The notes beneath the pieces are model-generated. The model worked only from the letters and a program-made list of their open reading frames with translations, did no database searches and was not told the origin of the DNA. This document shows positions 12,280 through 23,327 of a stretch of 64,000 nucleotides of DNA, in pieces. Source of the DNA: Acanthococcus lagerstroemiae (Eukaryota; Arthropoda; Insecta; Hemiptera; Eriococcidae); assembly GCA_031841125.1 (NCBI GenBank), contig CM063110.1:14069626-14133625 (forward strand). Direction: 5' to 3'. The translations under genes were made by a program, and so were the position numbers. Position 1 is the stretch's first letter. Each line of letters begins with the position of its first letter.

Positions 12280-13544
12280 CAGGGTGTCTACACAATTTGG
12301 AAAATCAAAATACCTGACTTTTATTTGACCTATAAACAGAGACGTACCGATAGGGAGTAGGGGGCGACTGACACCCTCCCCCCGTAGGAATTTTTCACTC
12401 AGCCCTTTAGAAAATTTACCATTTCAGTCAGGTGGAGTCAAAAAAATTCAACAAATCACAAGTTTTTTTTTTGCTTTGACACTTGTGGGAATTCAGTTGA
12501 GAAGTTGAGAAAATCCAACAAGTCAAAAGGTTTTTTTTTTTACTTTAATATTTGGGAATTTTGAGTTGAGTCAGCATCAGTAAGAAAAATCCAATAAGTC
12601 AATCAAAACTTATTATTACTTTTTTTTTTCTTTTTTTTTTAACTTGCCTTGACATTATTTTGGAAATTGAGTTGAGAAGTTGGAAAAATCCAACAAGTCA
12701 AAAGAAAAGTTATTTTTTTGCTTTGATAATTGGGAATTTTGAGCTGAGTCATCAGTTGAAAACATCCAATATGACAGCCAAAATAAGTTTGACACTTGGG
12801 AATTGCGTTAAGTCAGCATCAGTTGGAAAAATCCAATAAGTCAATCAAAAGTTATTATTATTACTACTACTTCTTTTTTTGCTTGCTTTGACATTATTTT
12901 GGGGATTGAGTTGAGAAGTTGGAAAAATTCAACAAGTCAAAAGAAATTTTTTTTTTTGCTTTGATATTTGGGAATTTTGAGCTGAGCTTGCTTTGACAAG
13001 CTGGTAAAGTCCAACAAGTCAAAAGGTTTTTTTTTGGCTTTGATATTTGGGAATTCTCAGTTGAGTCGTCAGTTGAAAAAATCCAATAAGTCAATCAAAA
13101 ATTTTTTTGGCTTTGATGCTTTGATACTTACAAATTTTGAGTTGAGTCAGTTGGGCCTTTCATAATTTTGCCTCCCCTTCCCCAGGATACACTTTTTAGT
13201 ACGTCCTTGCTTATAAATTTGACTTTATAAGGACTGCGAAAAGGAGCGCCTTCTGCAGGAACATGCAAGAAGTTCAGCAAATAGTAATACTGCAAAAAAA
13301 TATGGCGCAAATAATGAAGAAGAACAAATTGCAATTATTAAAAATTGGAACAAAAGTTTTTACCTCTGGCTTTGTTAATTTGTAGTTCAATCATCGTTCC
13401 TAGTCATTCATATAATTAACATTACTTGACCTATGAAAGAATTTTGAGAAAATATTTGACTTTTACTTCACCACTTGACTTTTTTTTTTGAGTGTTTCAC
13501 TTTTACATGACTTACTTGATTTACTTGACCCTGTAGACACCCGG
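12280..13544. mobile_element. hAT-like MITE of the CAGGGTGTCTACA family (outer element)
   Basis: The inverted ends are CAGGGTGTCTACA on the left and the reverse complement of CCGGGTGTCTACA on the right. It lies inside the CCAGCC-rich tandem array, so the exact target duplication is ambiguous. The terminal regions contain repeated TTGACTT/AAGTCAA words. It contains a second, nested MITE at 12337-13209. No coding capacity. Two further members or fragments lie at 43215-43487 and 6375-6452. Confidence 0.7.
12337..13209. mobile_element. hAT-like MITE, GACGTACCGAT family, 873 bp (nested)
   Basis: The left end is CAGAGACGTACCGAT and the right end is ATACACTTTTTAGTACGTCCTTG, a decayed inverted match. 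The flanks CCTATAAA (12329-12336) and CTTATAAA (13210-13217) agree at 7 of 8 positions, the 8-base duplication of hAT transposition. The interior is built of about ten imperfect units of roughly 65-75 bases containing TTGGGAATTTTGAGTTGAG, GTTGGAAAAATCCAAYAAGTC and a T run. A shorter relative lies at 47969-48433. Confidence 0.85.
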
Positions 13545-14251
13545 CCAACCTAGCTAGCCAGCCAAGCCAGCGCGATTTTCGTGTCGCTATTTTTCGTCAC
13601 GCTAAAAAGTAACGCTATTTTCCGTTGTATGCCAAAGTAAAAATTAGTGTAGATTTTCATTGAATCGAACCAAGTACATACAACTTTCTGTGGTACTCTA
13701 TCAGTAAATTTTCCAAGGAATAATGCGATGTGAATCATAGCTCATAAATATGGTAAAAGTATTAATGGTAATTTTGGTATTCTGTTTCAGGTTTTGAGCA
13801 ATGAAGCCTAGCGTAGTGGTTATCTTCACCTGAAGACGAAACAGCGGCGTTACCCTGGGTGGCGATGATAGGAATGTGTGACGAGGCAAATGAACAATTA
13901 GCTAGTGAACAAGCACAGGATAAAGCCTTACTTGTGATGCACAGTGTTTATAAATGTAGATCAGAACGCCAGAAACAATTGTATATATTACAAGAAGCAT
14001 CGAGGAGAAATACTACAACAAAGACTACAAATTTATCAAGCAACAAGCAATTCAAAATCAAATTTTGTAGCCTGCTGTTGAATTCTTGAATATAGTGAAG
14101 ATATTCATCCTGAGGATGTCTAGGATGCGATAGACTGTTTTTTGATCATTCTATATCAATGCTGAAATAGGTACATAGTTATGACCAACAAATGCACTTC
14201 CAATGTTCTCAACACTGGATGCCAGTTAACAAATGTTCATAGAATTGGTGA
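13545..14251. other. Gene-free stretch, remainder of the tandem array then unknown sequence
   Basis: The first ~20 bases continue the CCAGCC array. At 13860-14090 an open frame of 76 codons encodes a Gln/Glu-rich peptide with no family I recognise; it may be debris of a processed sequence. A SINE follows. Confidence 0.4.
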
Positions 14252-14451
14252 TGGGGGTCTGGTTGGCCGAGTGGATAGCGCACTGGTCCCGGGTTCGAGC
14301 CCACGTAGCAACTCGCCACATTTCGACCTAGGCCGGTTTTTCGGCAAGATGAGAAGAGGGCTGAGACAGCCCTAACAGCCTCCCTGATGTCTCTGAGATA
14401 ATGCTCAAAAGGTCGGATTCCAGGGCTCGGGTTGAGAGCAAATTAGAAAAG
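14252..14451 (+). mobile_element. tRNA-derived SINE, copy B
   Basis: The head carries an A box (TGGCCGAGTGG) and a B box (GGTTCGAGCCC) resembling tRNA-Ser/Leu. The body matches copy A at 534-756 in the opposite orientation. A perfect 11-base target duplication AGAATTGGTGA flanks it (14241-14251 and 14452-14462). The head lacks about 20 bases between the boxes that copy A retains, so it cannot fold as a tRNA. Internal Pol III transcription is expected for the family, but both copies look old. Confidence 0.9.
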
Positions 14452-14462
14452 AGAATTGGTGA

Positions 14463-15971
14463 CAATTTTGGTAATGAGTATTGTCTTTAGCGTATGAAGA
14501 ATTACAATTTCCTAAGATGCCACCTGAACTGGTTGGAAGTGACTGCCGAGTGCCTTCCAGTTGTTGATAGAGTGATAGTGCTGCGTGACTGCAGTCTGCA
14601 GCTTCGCAATTTGAAGGCGTTGCTGACCCTCTTCAAGTAGCGAAGTTACTTGTAGTCAATTCATTCCGTAATATGGCGTAATTTACCAGGACTAAGTAGT
14701 ACACGGCTGACTGGTTCTCGTTATGGAAATTCTTGCGTTAAAACATGACAGGAAGCGACTAGGGGTGAAACGTGGCACAAGACCAAGATATCGAAGAATA
14801 CGGTCGATCTTTGGTTTGTTTCAGGAGTTGGCAATCGACTGGTCCTGTCGTTGACTAGCTAATTACTACTGGAAGATCTAAAAGGGCCTATGTCTCGCAA
14901 TGTTTCCATCAGTCCATCACGCATTCAGCGCACAATCATGAATACCAATTACGGATCAAAGTCCGAATGAAATATGGCACCGATATCGTACATTTCGTTT
15001 AGCGTGCATTTCGTCAACGCTACTAGTCACCGAGCATGTTTAGTCTTCCTTAATACTCGTCCTTATCTCTCTATTTGTTCTTATTTTTACACAAATTCAA
15101 CGACCTGTCAACCGATGACGCATCAGTTTCTCGTGAGAACAATTTTCCGAATTTGTAAATATACAACGACACGACTGATAGTCCGTCAAAAGAAAACAAA
15201 AAACATCGATATCAGTTATGAAGGTACAGGGTACAACGTAATTATCTAACAAAGCAATTCAGCATTCTTAAATGATGTCGAAAGAATTATGCGAGACAAG
15301 ATTTCGATTAAGCAGGCTGTATCGTGAGGGACAGGCAAGGAGGTTCGAGTACTCGTCAAGAAGAACAAGAAACGTCACGCATACATATGGAATATTCTAG
15401 AAACTGAGGAGGCTACAAGGCTCTGAAGTTGGAAAATACGTGAATTTTCCTTGAGAATTTAACGGTAACATTCTGATGCAGAAAATTTTGCGAAAATGGC
15501 CACATGTGGAGCAGCAAAAATGCGACTAACTTACACAACTAGTTATTACCTATCCTTAATATTGAAAAGGCTGTACAATTTTAAAAATTTAGTCATAAAA
15601 TTCAAGAGAACGTCGACCTTGACAGCTATTTCAAAATTGAAGATGGGCAGTAGGCTGTCCGGTATTTTCCACATATTGGAAAGTTGAGTAACCTAACCCC
15701 TGAATTAGTTCCCTACAACGAGGTAGGACCACCGCAGATTTTGAAAAGTTTTGAATAATATTAACCTGCGCTGTAAATTGCTCGAAGTTTAACACGGGAT
15801 CTACATCAAGATTTCACCTCCATCACGAAACTGTTGAAAAAGTGCACTTTGAAAACTCGGAATTCAGGGTGAGGTGGTTCCATTCTATAAGGGATGACAT
15901 TTTGAACACGCGGCGACCTCCTCCTCTAGACTGTGTATTTTTGTATAAATCGTCCTGCCTAGCCAGAGCAC
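14463..15971. other. Gene-free stretch
   Basis: No coding exon or known element is recognised. The base composition is less AT-rich than the surroundings, with several short open frames that have neither splice context nor familiar motifs. Confidence 0.4.
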
Positions 15972-16144
15972 CCAGAAACACCTGTGTAGTGAGTACTGGC
16001 ATCCGCCGTTTTGAGTCGCTTGGTGCCCAACGATTTACAATTTCCTACCTGGAATGTGCCGCCAACGCGCCGCGTATCGAATTATGAATTATCGGGCACC
16101 AAGCGACTCAAAATGGCCGATGTTAGTACTCAGGTGTTTCCTGG
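15972..16144. mobile_element. Foldback (palindromic) MITE
   Basis: The two halves are inverted copies: each arm has CCAG(G)AAACACCTG at the outside, then GAGTACT, then TTTTGAGTCGCTTGGTGCCC. The arms are about 60 bases and the loop about 50. The left arm carries a short TGTAGT insertion relative to the right. No coding capacity. The RNA could form a long hairpin. Confidence 0.75.
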
Positions 16145-17250
16145 TATTCTATCCTAGCTAGTTTCTGCGTAGTATAATGCGAGCGTCTAACCAACGTCTT
16201 TTGTCTTCTGCATTCCTATACTTCCGGTACGTGATCTTTCCAAAACCATGTTCTCCTTCTTATTCTCATGACTCACTCTCCTTTTTCTGTTTGAAACAGC
16301 CAGGTATCAGTTTAGTTCAGTTACAGAGTTCATGTTTGGCACTCACTGTAAAACTTACTGTCGCTTCAACTCTCAATCAATCAATACACGCGCTTTTTCT
16401 GCCTACTCTCGTTTTCTTTGATTTCAAATGCCCTCGCTGCGGTCTCGACTAAATCTCCCGCACATCTTAAGAACCTGCTAACATTTTGTAGGGAGGACGG
16501 TTCTATAGGATAAAAATTGGATTTTTGAGGACTTTTCGAAGTTCCAGCGTTGTTGAAAATCGATTATTGATAACTAGATTTTTTCCAATTTTTCGCTGGT
16601 TTGTCCTCTAACTAAATACACTTGACCTCTCTAGACGTAGTAATTTTTACTGGTTTCAGATTTGTGCCGACATACGAATATATCTTCCCTTCAACTAGCT
16701 ATTCAAACTGGAAAATTCTGCTGTTTCACTCATAGGACACTTTTTGTACTTTTTATGGTGGCTTAATGCAGTAAACCAAAAATTCAGTAACATGTTGAAC
16801 ATACGTCAACAGTGGCGGATTCAAGGGGCCACAGGACGCGCTCCCCCTTTTCATTCTCCATTTTCAAATTTATACCAAATAGGTAGGTAATATTACATGT
16901 TTTAAGAATTTGAAAAAGAAAAAAAAGGTCTAAATTTTGCCGATTATTCAGCACTACAGAAAAGGATTTCCAACTTTGAGAACTCCCCTTCACCCACACT
17001 TCGGGGATCCACCAATATAACGTAAATACGTAAAGGGTTTCTTCATTTCAGTTCCAAACTTTATCCGCAAGCTTGGGTCTAAAACACATCCAGTCGGCAG
17101 GTGTTGAAGTCGCCCATGAGGTGAGATTTCTATGGGATACATTTAAGAGAGCTCACTGCGTATCATCATAAAGCTTGAGGTAGCTAGCAACCTATTTCTT
17201 CATCTTTTGTTCAGCCTATCCTGGAGAAGTCCCAGTTCATTTTACTTCAT
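16145..17250. other. Mostly gene-free stretch with one degraded hAT-like end pair
   Basis: No gene is recognised. At 16810-17017 CAGTGGCGGAT on the left and the reverse complement of TTGGTGGATCCCC on the right, with C-rich stretches inside, suggest a hAT-type MITE of about 208 bases; the flanks do not give a clean 8-base duplication. At 17048-17122 an AG-preceded and GT-followed open stretch could mimic an exon, but I find no homology for it. Confidence 0.4.
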
Positions 17251-17259
17251 CCATGACCA

Positions 17260-18320
17260 GGCAAAGAATTCTTTACGGACCAAGGTGTAGGAATCGGAAT
17301 CGTTGACAACTGTTCAGTGGCACTGGGCGAGGGCGTCACTATCTTCCAAGCAGAGGCGATCACAGTGGCCATTGATAGAAGCCAGCAGAAGGGCCTTGTT
17401 AATAAACAGATCTATATCTGTACAGACAGTCAATCGGCTATTAAGGCACTATTGTCACACCAAAATACATCCCTGATGATGGCAACAAACTATACACCAT
17501 TGCTCAGGAGAACCGTGTCACCATACTATGGATACCGAGACACTGGGGCATAAAAGGGAACATGATCGCTGGCAAGCTAGTGAAGGAAGGCATAGAAAAG
17601 GAACTGGCAACACTCAGGCCGTGTCGTCCTGTAGCATACAGCGTCATAAAATCCAAAGTAAAGGCTTGGATAAGTAAGCAGATGGAAATGCACTGGTGGT
17701 TAGCCAGTGGCATGGACGTCAGCAAAACACTGATAGGGGACACCCCCAGTAAGTATGCCAAGTTCCTATTAGGACTTGACAGGAAACATGTAAGGCTCAT
17801 GGTCGGACTATTAACCGGTCATGGGGCCACAAAACACGTGCGGTATAAAATAGGAATGGTAAAAAGCGGCTCCTGTAGGTACTCTGGAGAAGAGGAAGAA
17901 ACCTCGATCCATATCATATGTCAATGCCCAGCAATAGTCGGGACAAGACGCGAACCATTGGGACTAGAGTACCCAGCACCCAGTGAAGTCAAAAGGATAG
18001 AGCTAAGTAGAATTCTCACTTTGGCTATAAAAGTGAGGCTACTGAGCTGATCCTTAACAGCAACTTGAGGAATAGTGCCATGGACTGCAAAGTCTGAGCA
18101 CTCGGCGCATACAGCGCCATCTCACACGAACGAATGAATTTGAGACAAATGCCTCGCAGTCAAGGTAGACCAAAAGTAAGATGGAGCGTCGACTTTTTCG
18201 ACTTGTTTGAGCACAGACAGTTCCAGCAGATAGCATAATGCAGGTCCGAGTGGAATAAACTGAGGTCTGCTTGCGCCCAATAGGGCAACAGCTACTTGTA
18301 GCCATCGGCTTTCTTCGCAT
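17260..18320 (+). mobile_element. Non-LTR retrotransposon 3' part with RNase H domain (copy 3, best preserved)
   Basis: The translation gives an RNase H domain: MALGEGVTIFQAEAITVAI (catalytic E in QAE), ICTDSQSAIKAL (the T/S-D-S catalytic block), then a decayed W-x-P-x-H-x-G-I-K-G-N segment across a frame change near 17520. The long frame 17562-18050 carries the downstream region: LLGLDRKHVRLMVGLLTGHG, then a knuckle-like C-R-Y-S-G-E-E-E-E-x-S-I-H-x-x-C-Q-C-P. This arrangement (RNase H then a C-x2-C/E-rich box) is characteristic of R1/I/Jockey-type non-LTR elements. A 3' untranslated region of about 270 bases follows. The copy is truncated at its 5' end and frame-shifted. Confidence 0.85.
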
Positions 18321-19765
18321 TCTAGCTCATTTGTTCTTTACAGTAGCATATAATAATGGCAAAAGTCCTATTTGTACTGAAAGCATAATAAATATTCAAT
18401 GGAAAGAAGAGAAGAAAAGGGACTAACAGTGACAAGTTATACCAATGCAACATTTGAGTCTGCTTCAGAAAAGAGACAATAACTCGAATTTGCAGTGAGA
18501 ATATGACCCAAGTGTGAGGTTGACATAAGTATGTAACATCAAAAATTGCCATTTCGCCCCAGGAAACACTGGCGGTTACACGACATTACAGCGCTCTCAT
18601 GTGGCTTCTTAGAATCTGAATGCTGCAAAGAGAGGTTGGCAGGGCCGGAGCTGTAAGCACAAACAGACCCGGAGAGAGAGGTTGGCAAATATCAAAATAA
18701 TACTCAATATATTCTCACTCACATAATCTTTTAGTTTCTGTTGTTTCTCTTAAGAGAGGGGCGGGAGGGGGGCTTCTATGGCTACAGCCCACCTATACAG
18801 AAAAGGAGACAACCGAAAGCAATTCCACTGACTTTCAATGGAATAATGGAATGAGCATAAATATGAGCATCACGTTTTCGAGCACCGACAAATGTTTTAC
18901 AATGTGTATTTCAACAGACTTCAACGACTATACTTACATCCTCACGACACTACACGATAGTGTTAAACGGGAATAATTACCTTCGGAGCACTATGTAGCC
19001 CGAGAAACCGATAAACGGGTACTTAAAGCGAATGACTTATTGAGGCGATTAAATTGTCGTTACAACACAGTACATTATCGCAATAGTAATTACATTCAGT
19101 TCATCACCAGTATCAGTCACATTTATCTATCAGTCATACCAGGTAACCCAAGATAACAGACTGCACCATGAGAACACCTCAGGCTGCTTGAATGAATACT
19201 GTCCTAGTCAATGGATAATAGACATTAGATAGGGTAGGAGATGCGGGGAACGCAATAAACTAAATTTTTCTCGACAAAATTATAGATTTTTTGAAAAAAG
19301 TCTAATAAAGGGAAGGTCGGGAGTTGTGGGCAAATTGCATCGAAATTAAGAGGAAAATCTGCTATATCGTTGACGTGATTTTCGGTTTTACTTGTTTTGT
19401 AGCGGTACGAGGTATGCCAAACCAATTCTAGGATTGTTATTCAACTCAGCTGGCTGCAGCTGTGCACATTAATTACACTCGACAGAAAAAGAAATAAAAT
19501 GAAATATACGATTCCCATTTCAAGTTTATCAGTACAAAATTAGGTTTTCAGCATTGCTCAATCATTTGGAAATGTGAGAAGGGTAAGATACACTCGACTG
19601 ACAACATGTTGGTCAAACACGATAATGAAATATGCAAAACACGAGCATTTTTATCGTCACAAAACTACAAAAAGGGAACAAACACAAATTTTCATGCGAG
19701 TGTCTGAGCCATTAATACGAGTTAGAAATTCACAGAAAAATCGATAACAATTTTACTGGGTTCGA
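18321..19765. other. Gene-free stretch
   Basis: No exon, RNA gene or element is recognised. It probably belongs to the long intron of the TMEM63 gene. Confidence 0.4.
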
Positions 19766-22182
19766 TCAGTCTACAAGATGTTGCAACTCCGTGAAAGTGA
19801 AACCGCCAACATTCGATGGTCAGCATTCCTGGGAGACTACCTCGTCCAGTTCGAGGCAGCGGCTGCCAGTCATGTCTGGGACGAGGCGACGAAGGCCACA
19901 GCACTGGTACTTACGAGGAGCCGCCGTGGACGTGCTGAAGACTGTTCCAACCGAGGAACAGAAGTTCAACAAGCTGGTAGAAGTCTTGGAACGCCGATAT
20001 GGGCAAGCCCATATGAAGCCAGTGTTTCAACTGGAACTAAAGTGGCAGTCACAGCGGTAGGGCGAATCGCTTCAAGCTTCTCATGCAGAGATAGTTCGCC
20101 TCACCAGTGCTGCCTACCCAGTCCTCTGAAGATTTCAGAGAGGAAATCGCGGTCTCAGCCTTCATCCATGGAATCGAGGATGAACAAATTCAGATGATGG
20201 TGAGAGTTGGCAACCACCGAAACTCTCGGACTGCTTTGGCGCAAGTCCGGGAGCTTGAGGTTGCACGGGAAAGCTCCAGAATGAGGGCCACTGTTCATCA
20301 AGCCCAGGCCTATGAATTGGAAGAGGAACGGGCTTGAGGAAAGCTGTGGAAGCAGTAGTGGAGCAGATAATGGAGACGAAGAAGCGACCAAACATTGAAC
20401 GCCAGTGCCTGTTTGGCAAGCCGCCAGGCTTTCAGTGTAACAAACAGGGGCATATCCGTTTTAGCTGCCCTCAAAACCAGAACGCAGCTGGAAAAGATTG
20501 GGGTGTTGCTTGTCGAGCATCCCCAGTTGTTTCCCAAGAGGACCGGACAATCGTTGCTATCAAGAGAACGTTGAAGCATGACGCCTCAAATAACTATGTG
20601 AATGGGAAACATGGTCAGGAGACAGTACTCTTCTGTGTCGACTCTGGGGCATCACACTCGATCCTTCAATGCGAGCTGGTTCCAGAAAAGAAGTTGGATC
20701 AGAAGAAGCAGTATGTTCTGCGAACGGCCACTGGAGAAACGGTGCCAGCGTATGGAACAGTTCAGCTCCAAAGTCAACTGATGGGAGTGTTCCTCAAGCG
20801 AGAGTTTCTGGTGGCCGATATTCAGGATGCCGCGATCATTGGCTGGGATATATTCTACGGGCCAAGCAAGCAGGCGACAGACCACTGTGGCAGGAAATTT
20901 CGGAGCAGTCACGAGAGCTGAAAGCTCTGTGGGCCCAGTGGGACTTGCTGCGCATTATTGACGGCCTTCTAGTGCGCGCTTGGGAGTCGGAAGGTGGCGC
21001 AACAGTTCGAACGCAGACCATCATTCCATATCCTACGTGGTGTACATGACCAAGTGTCCGGAGAACATCTTGGCGCCACAAAAACCCTAGCGAAGATTCG
21101 AGAGCGCTTCTGTTGGCCGACGTACAAAGAAGATGTAGAAGACTGGTGCCGCCGCTGCACAACTTGTGCTGCAGTGAGAGGGCCACGTGACCGGAGAGAC
21201 AACATTGGATATCCATTTGAACGGGTCACACTGGATATTGCAGGACCATTCCCGCTCTCGGATGCTGGAAACCGGTATGTGCTGTGTGTACGTGATTACT
21301 TCAGTAAGTGGCCTCAAGTATACCCGATGCCAACAAGGACGCGGAGGTAGTGGCTAGGACGCTGATAGAGAATTGGATCACACGTTATGGTGTCCCACTG
21401 GAGCTACATACAAACCAGAAGAGAAACTTTGAATCCAGGTTGTTCGAAGAAGTATGCCAGCTTCTGGGGATTCGGAAAACGCGAACTATCCCGCTGCATC
21501 CACAATCCGACGACATGGTTGAGCAATTCAACCGGACGCTCAAGGAATACCTGGCCAAAGTTGTAGCAGAGCACCAAAGAGACTGGGACCAACACATTCT
21601 GATGTTTCTGTTGGCCTACAGATCAGCTATCCATGAGAGTACACAACACACTCCCGCAAATGTCGTTTTTGGCCGGGAGTTACGATTACCATGCGATCTG
21701 GAGTTTGGAACTCCACCTTAACAGCCGCAACTGGTGGGTTTGTTAGCCAACTGAGGGAAAAGCTCGACTCTGCACATCGCATGGTCCGAAATCACTTGCG
21801 AATTGCCAGTGATTGGATAAAGACTCGTTATGACATCAAAGCCAACAAGCTCGGCTTCCAGGCCGAGGACTGTGTCTGGTTTTACAATCCGCAACGAAAC
21901 AGAGGAAGAAACCCAAAGCTACAGAGTCATTGGGAAGGACCATACATCGTACTCAAGCGGATCAACGATGTTGTATACCGAATTCGGAAGCTTGGTAATG
22001 GTCGAGCCAAAGTCATGCACCTTAACCAACTGGCGGTCTGGCATGGCGACCATGAAGAAGATCTAGATCTTGGCCGTCGACGTCCAGGCTTACGGAGGAG
22101 GCAGAGTGGCGAACGCTTCCGAGCTTTCGAGATAAGTAAAGAACGGTCGACACTTTCGAGCAGCAGAATAGAAGATCGATAA
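19766..22182 (+). mobile_element. Ty3/gypsy LTR retrotransposon remnant lacking RT and RNase H
   Basis: In order, and over several frames: a gag-like region (FNKLVEVLERRYGQ, 19945-20060; FREEIAVSAFIHGIED, 20125-20190), a zinc knuckle missing its first residues (C-N-K-Q-G-H-I-R-F-S-C at 20436-20470), an aspartic protease (FCVDSGASHSILQ at 20630-20670), then directly the integrase. Reverse transcriptase and RNase H are absent; the junction is near 20860. The integrase has an H-x-H-type zinc domain ending C-R-R-C-T-T-C (about 21150), the first catalytic Asp in TLDIAGP (21229), and the E block (VEQFNRTLK at 21520). The second Asp block reads LHTNQ where the family has HSDQ. A C-terminal GPY-like domain (WEGPYIVLKRINDVVYRIR, about 21930-21990) completes it. 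Stops and shifts make it inactive. Confidence 0.9.
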
Positions 22183-22380
22183 CGAGAACGATTAGAAGTT
22201 TTGCCGAAACGCCGGGATATATAAAGGCCGCTGGTCGTCACCATACGGTTTAGTTTTGTATGAGGTAAATCGTGCGTTTTCAAAGCGATGTTGCTACTGT
22301 TTTGCGTTATGCTGTACTATTGTAAAATTAAAGTCGTTATTACGTTCCTTCGCGCATTTTTCTGTGATAATTCCGTTACA
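22183..22380 (+). mobile_element. Candidate 3' LTR of the Ty3/gypsy remnant
   Basis: After the integrase the sequence contains GATATATAAAGG (TATA-like), an ATTAAA polyadenylation-like signal at about 22325 and ends TTCCGTTACA, compatible with the CA end of an LTR. No matching 5' LTR is visible left of 19766, so the boundary is a guess. Confidence 0.4.
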
Positions 22381-22691
22381 AAATATTTCTTACCAGAGTT
22401 GTTTCCCAAAATGATTCCCGATTCAAAACATATCAAGAAACAGCCCTGTGTTTTACCCATTAATTTCTTCAAAAACAAAAAAAAAAAATAGTAATTTGAC
22501 TCCTAAAGATTGTCATTTTTCAGACTTCGAGAACTTGTAGTCCATTCAACCTTGAATATAGGCTATACACATACACACCAGTTTTATTCCTCTCACGAAG
22601 CACTGTATCACTTCCTACCGGCTTGACATACCAGTGTATTTCTATTCATTCAACTCAGGTTTGCAAACTAAAACATGTACTTTTCACTTAC

Positions 22692-23327
22692 CTATCGTTA
22701 TCCTTGTGTACCAATGCCAGTCGACCATAATCCCATGCTCGTTTTCTCATAATGCAGAAAAACAATATCAGAATCTGTAATGAACATTCAACACATTATT
22801 AACCAATGCCACTTTTAATGACAGATTTTTTTACCATTTCCACACTTGTTTTCTTCTCATTAGTAATGAAAAATTGATGAGTGACAACACCACTGTAACA
22901 CTAATTCATGTAAGAGTACTATCTTGGTTTAGTTAAGAGAGTGCATGTCAACACATTCGACATGCCGTTTAATATACGTTCGAGCATTTTGCGAACGTAT
23001 GACAGCACGGAGGAATGTTGGTTCATTAATCAAATCAGACCTATTGAATCTGAAACGAATAGCTTTTTGCTAAAGCAACAAGGAAGGTACAAGGAAATAC
23101 TGCAGAGGCTGATTTGGGTTGCCTCTTGACCTTGTACCACTAATCAATCAGTTTCGAGATGCATTTAATTAAGAAAAATTCACACTCACCAGCCATGCTA
23201 TGAAATTCAGCAATAAATTTTCCGGTATCCCTTCGAATAAGGGTTTTCCAAACCAACCCAAGCCGGTTCGGTTGTAGTTGAAGTGAGGATCGTTGTTGCA
23301 TTTTGTTGTGTTGATCGATTCAGTAGG
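22692..23327 (-). CDS. Tmem63: TMEM63/CSC1-type channel, 5'-proximal exons (partial)
   Basis: Two minus-strand exons encode the N-terminal part of a TMEM63 (OSCA/CSC1 family) protein, a mechanosensitive or osmosensitive cation channel of the cell membrane. Exon 23190-23327 (acceptor TTAG, donor GTGAGT) gives 46 residues ending FEGIPENLLLNFIAWL. Exon 22692-22774 (acceptor TTACAG, donor GTAAGT) continues ILILFFCIMRKRAWDYGRLA and ends in an AG split codon. Together they form the first transmembrane helix followed by the basic W-D-Y-G-R motif, which is very characteristic of the family. The initiator is not in these exons; an ATG directly before a GTTAGT donor at 23880-23882 would supply it in phase. 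No later exon is found in the 22.7 kb to the left, so the first long intron probably covers all that repeat-filled DNA. The gene is divergent from DNAJC7. Confidence 0.85.

Noticed and set aside
14256..14330. A functional tRNA gene
   Set aside because: It has A and B boxes, but about 20 bases of the anticodon arm are missing and it is followed by the repeated SINE body with target duplications.
17048..17122. AG-preceded, GT-followed open stretch resembling an exon
   Set aside because: No homology recognised and no neighbouring exons in phase; splice-like dinucleotides are expected by chance.
20836..21229. Antisense open frames over the Ty3/gypsy integrase
   Set aside because: Shadows; the plus strand carries zinc-binding and catalytic motifs.
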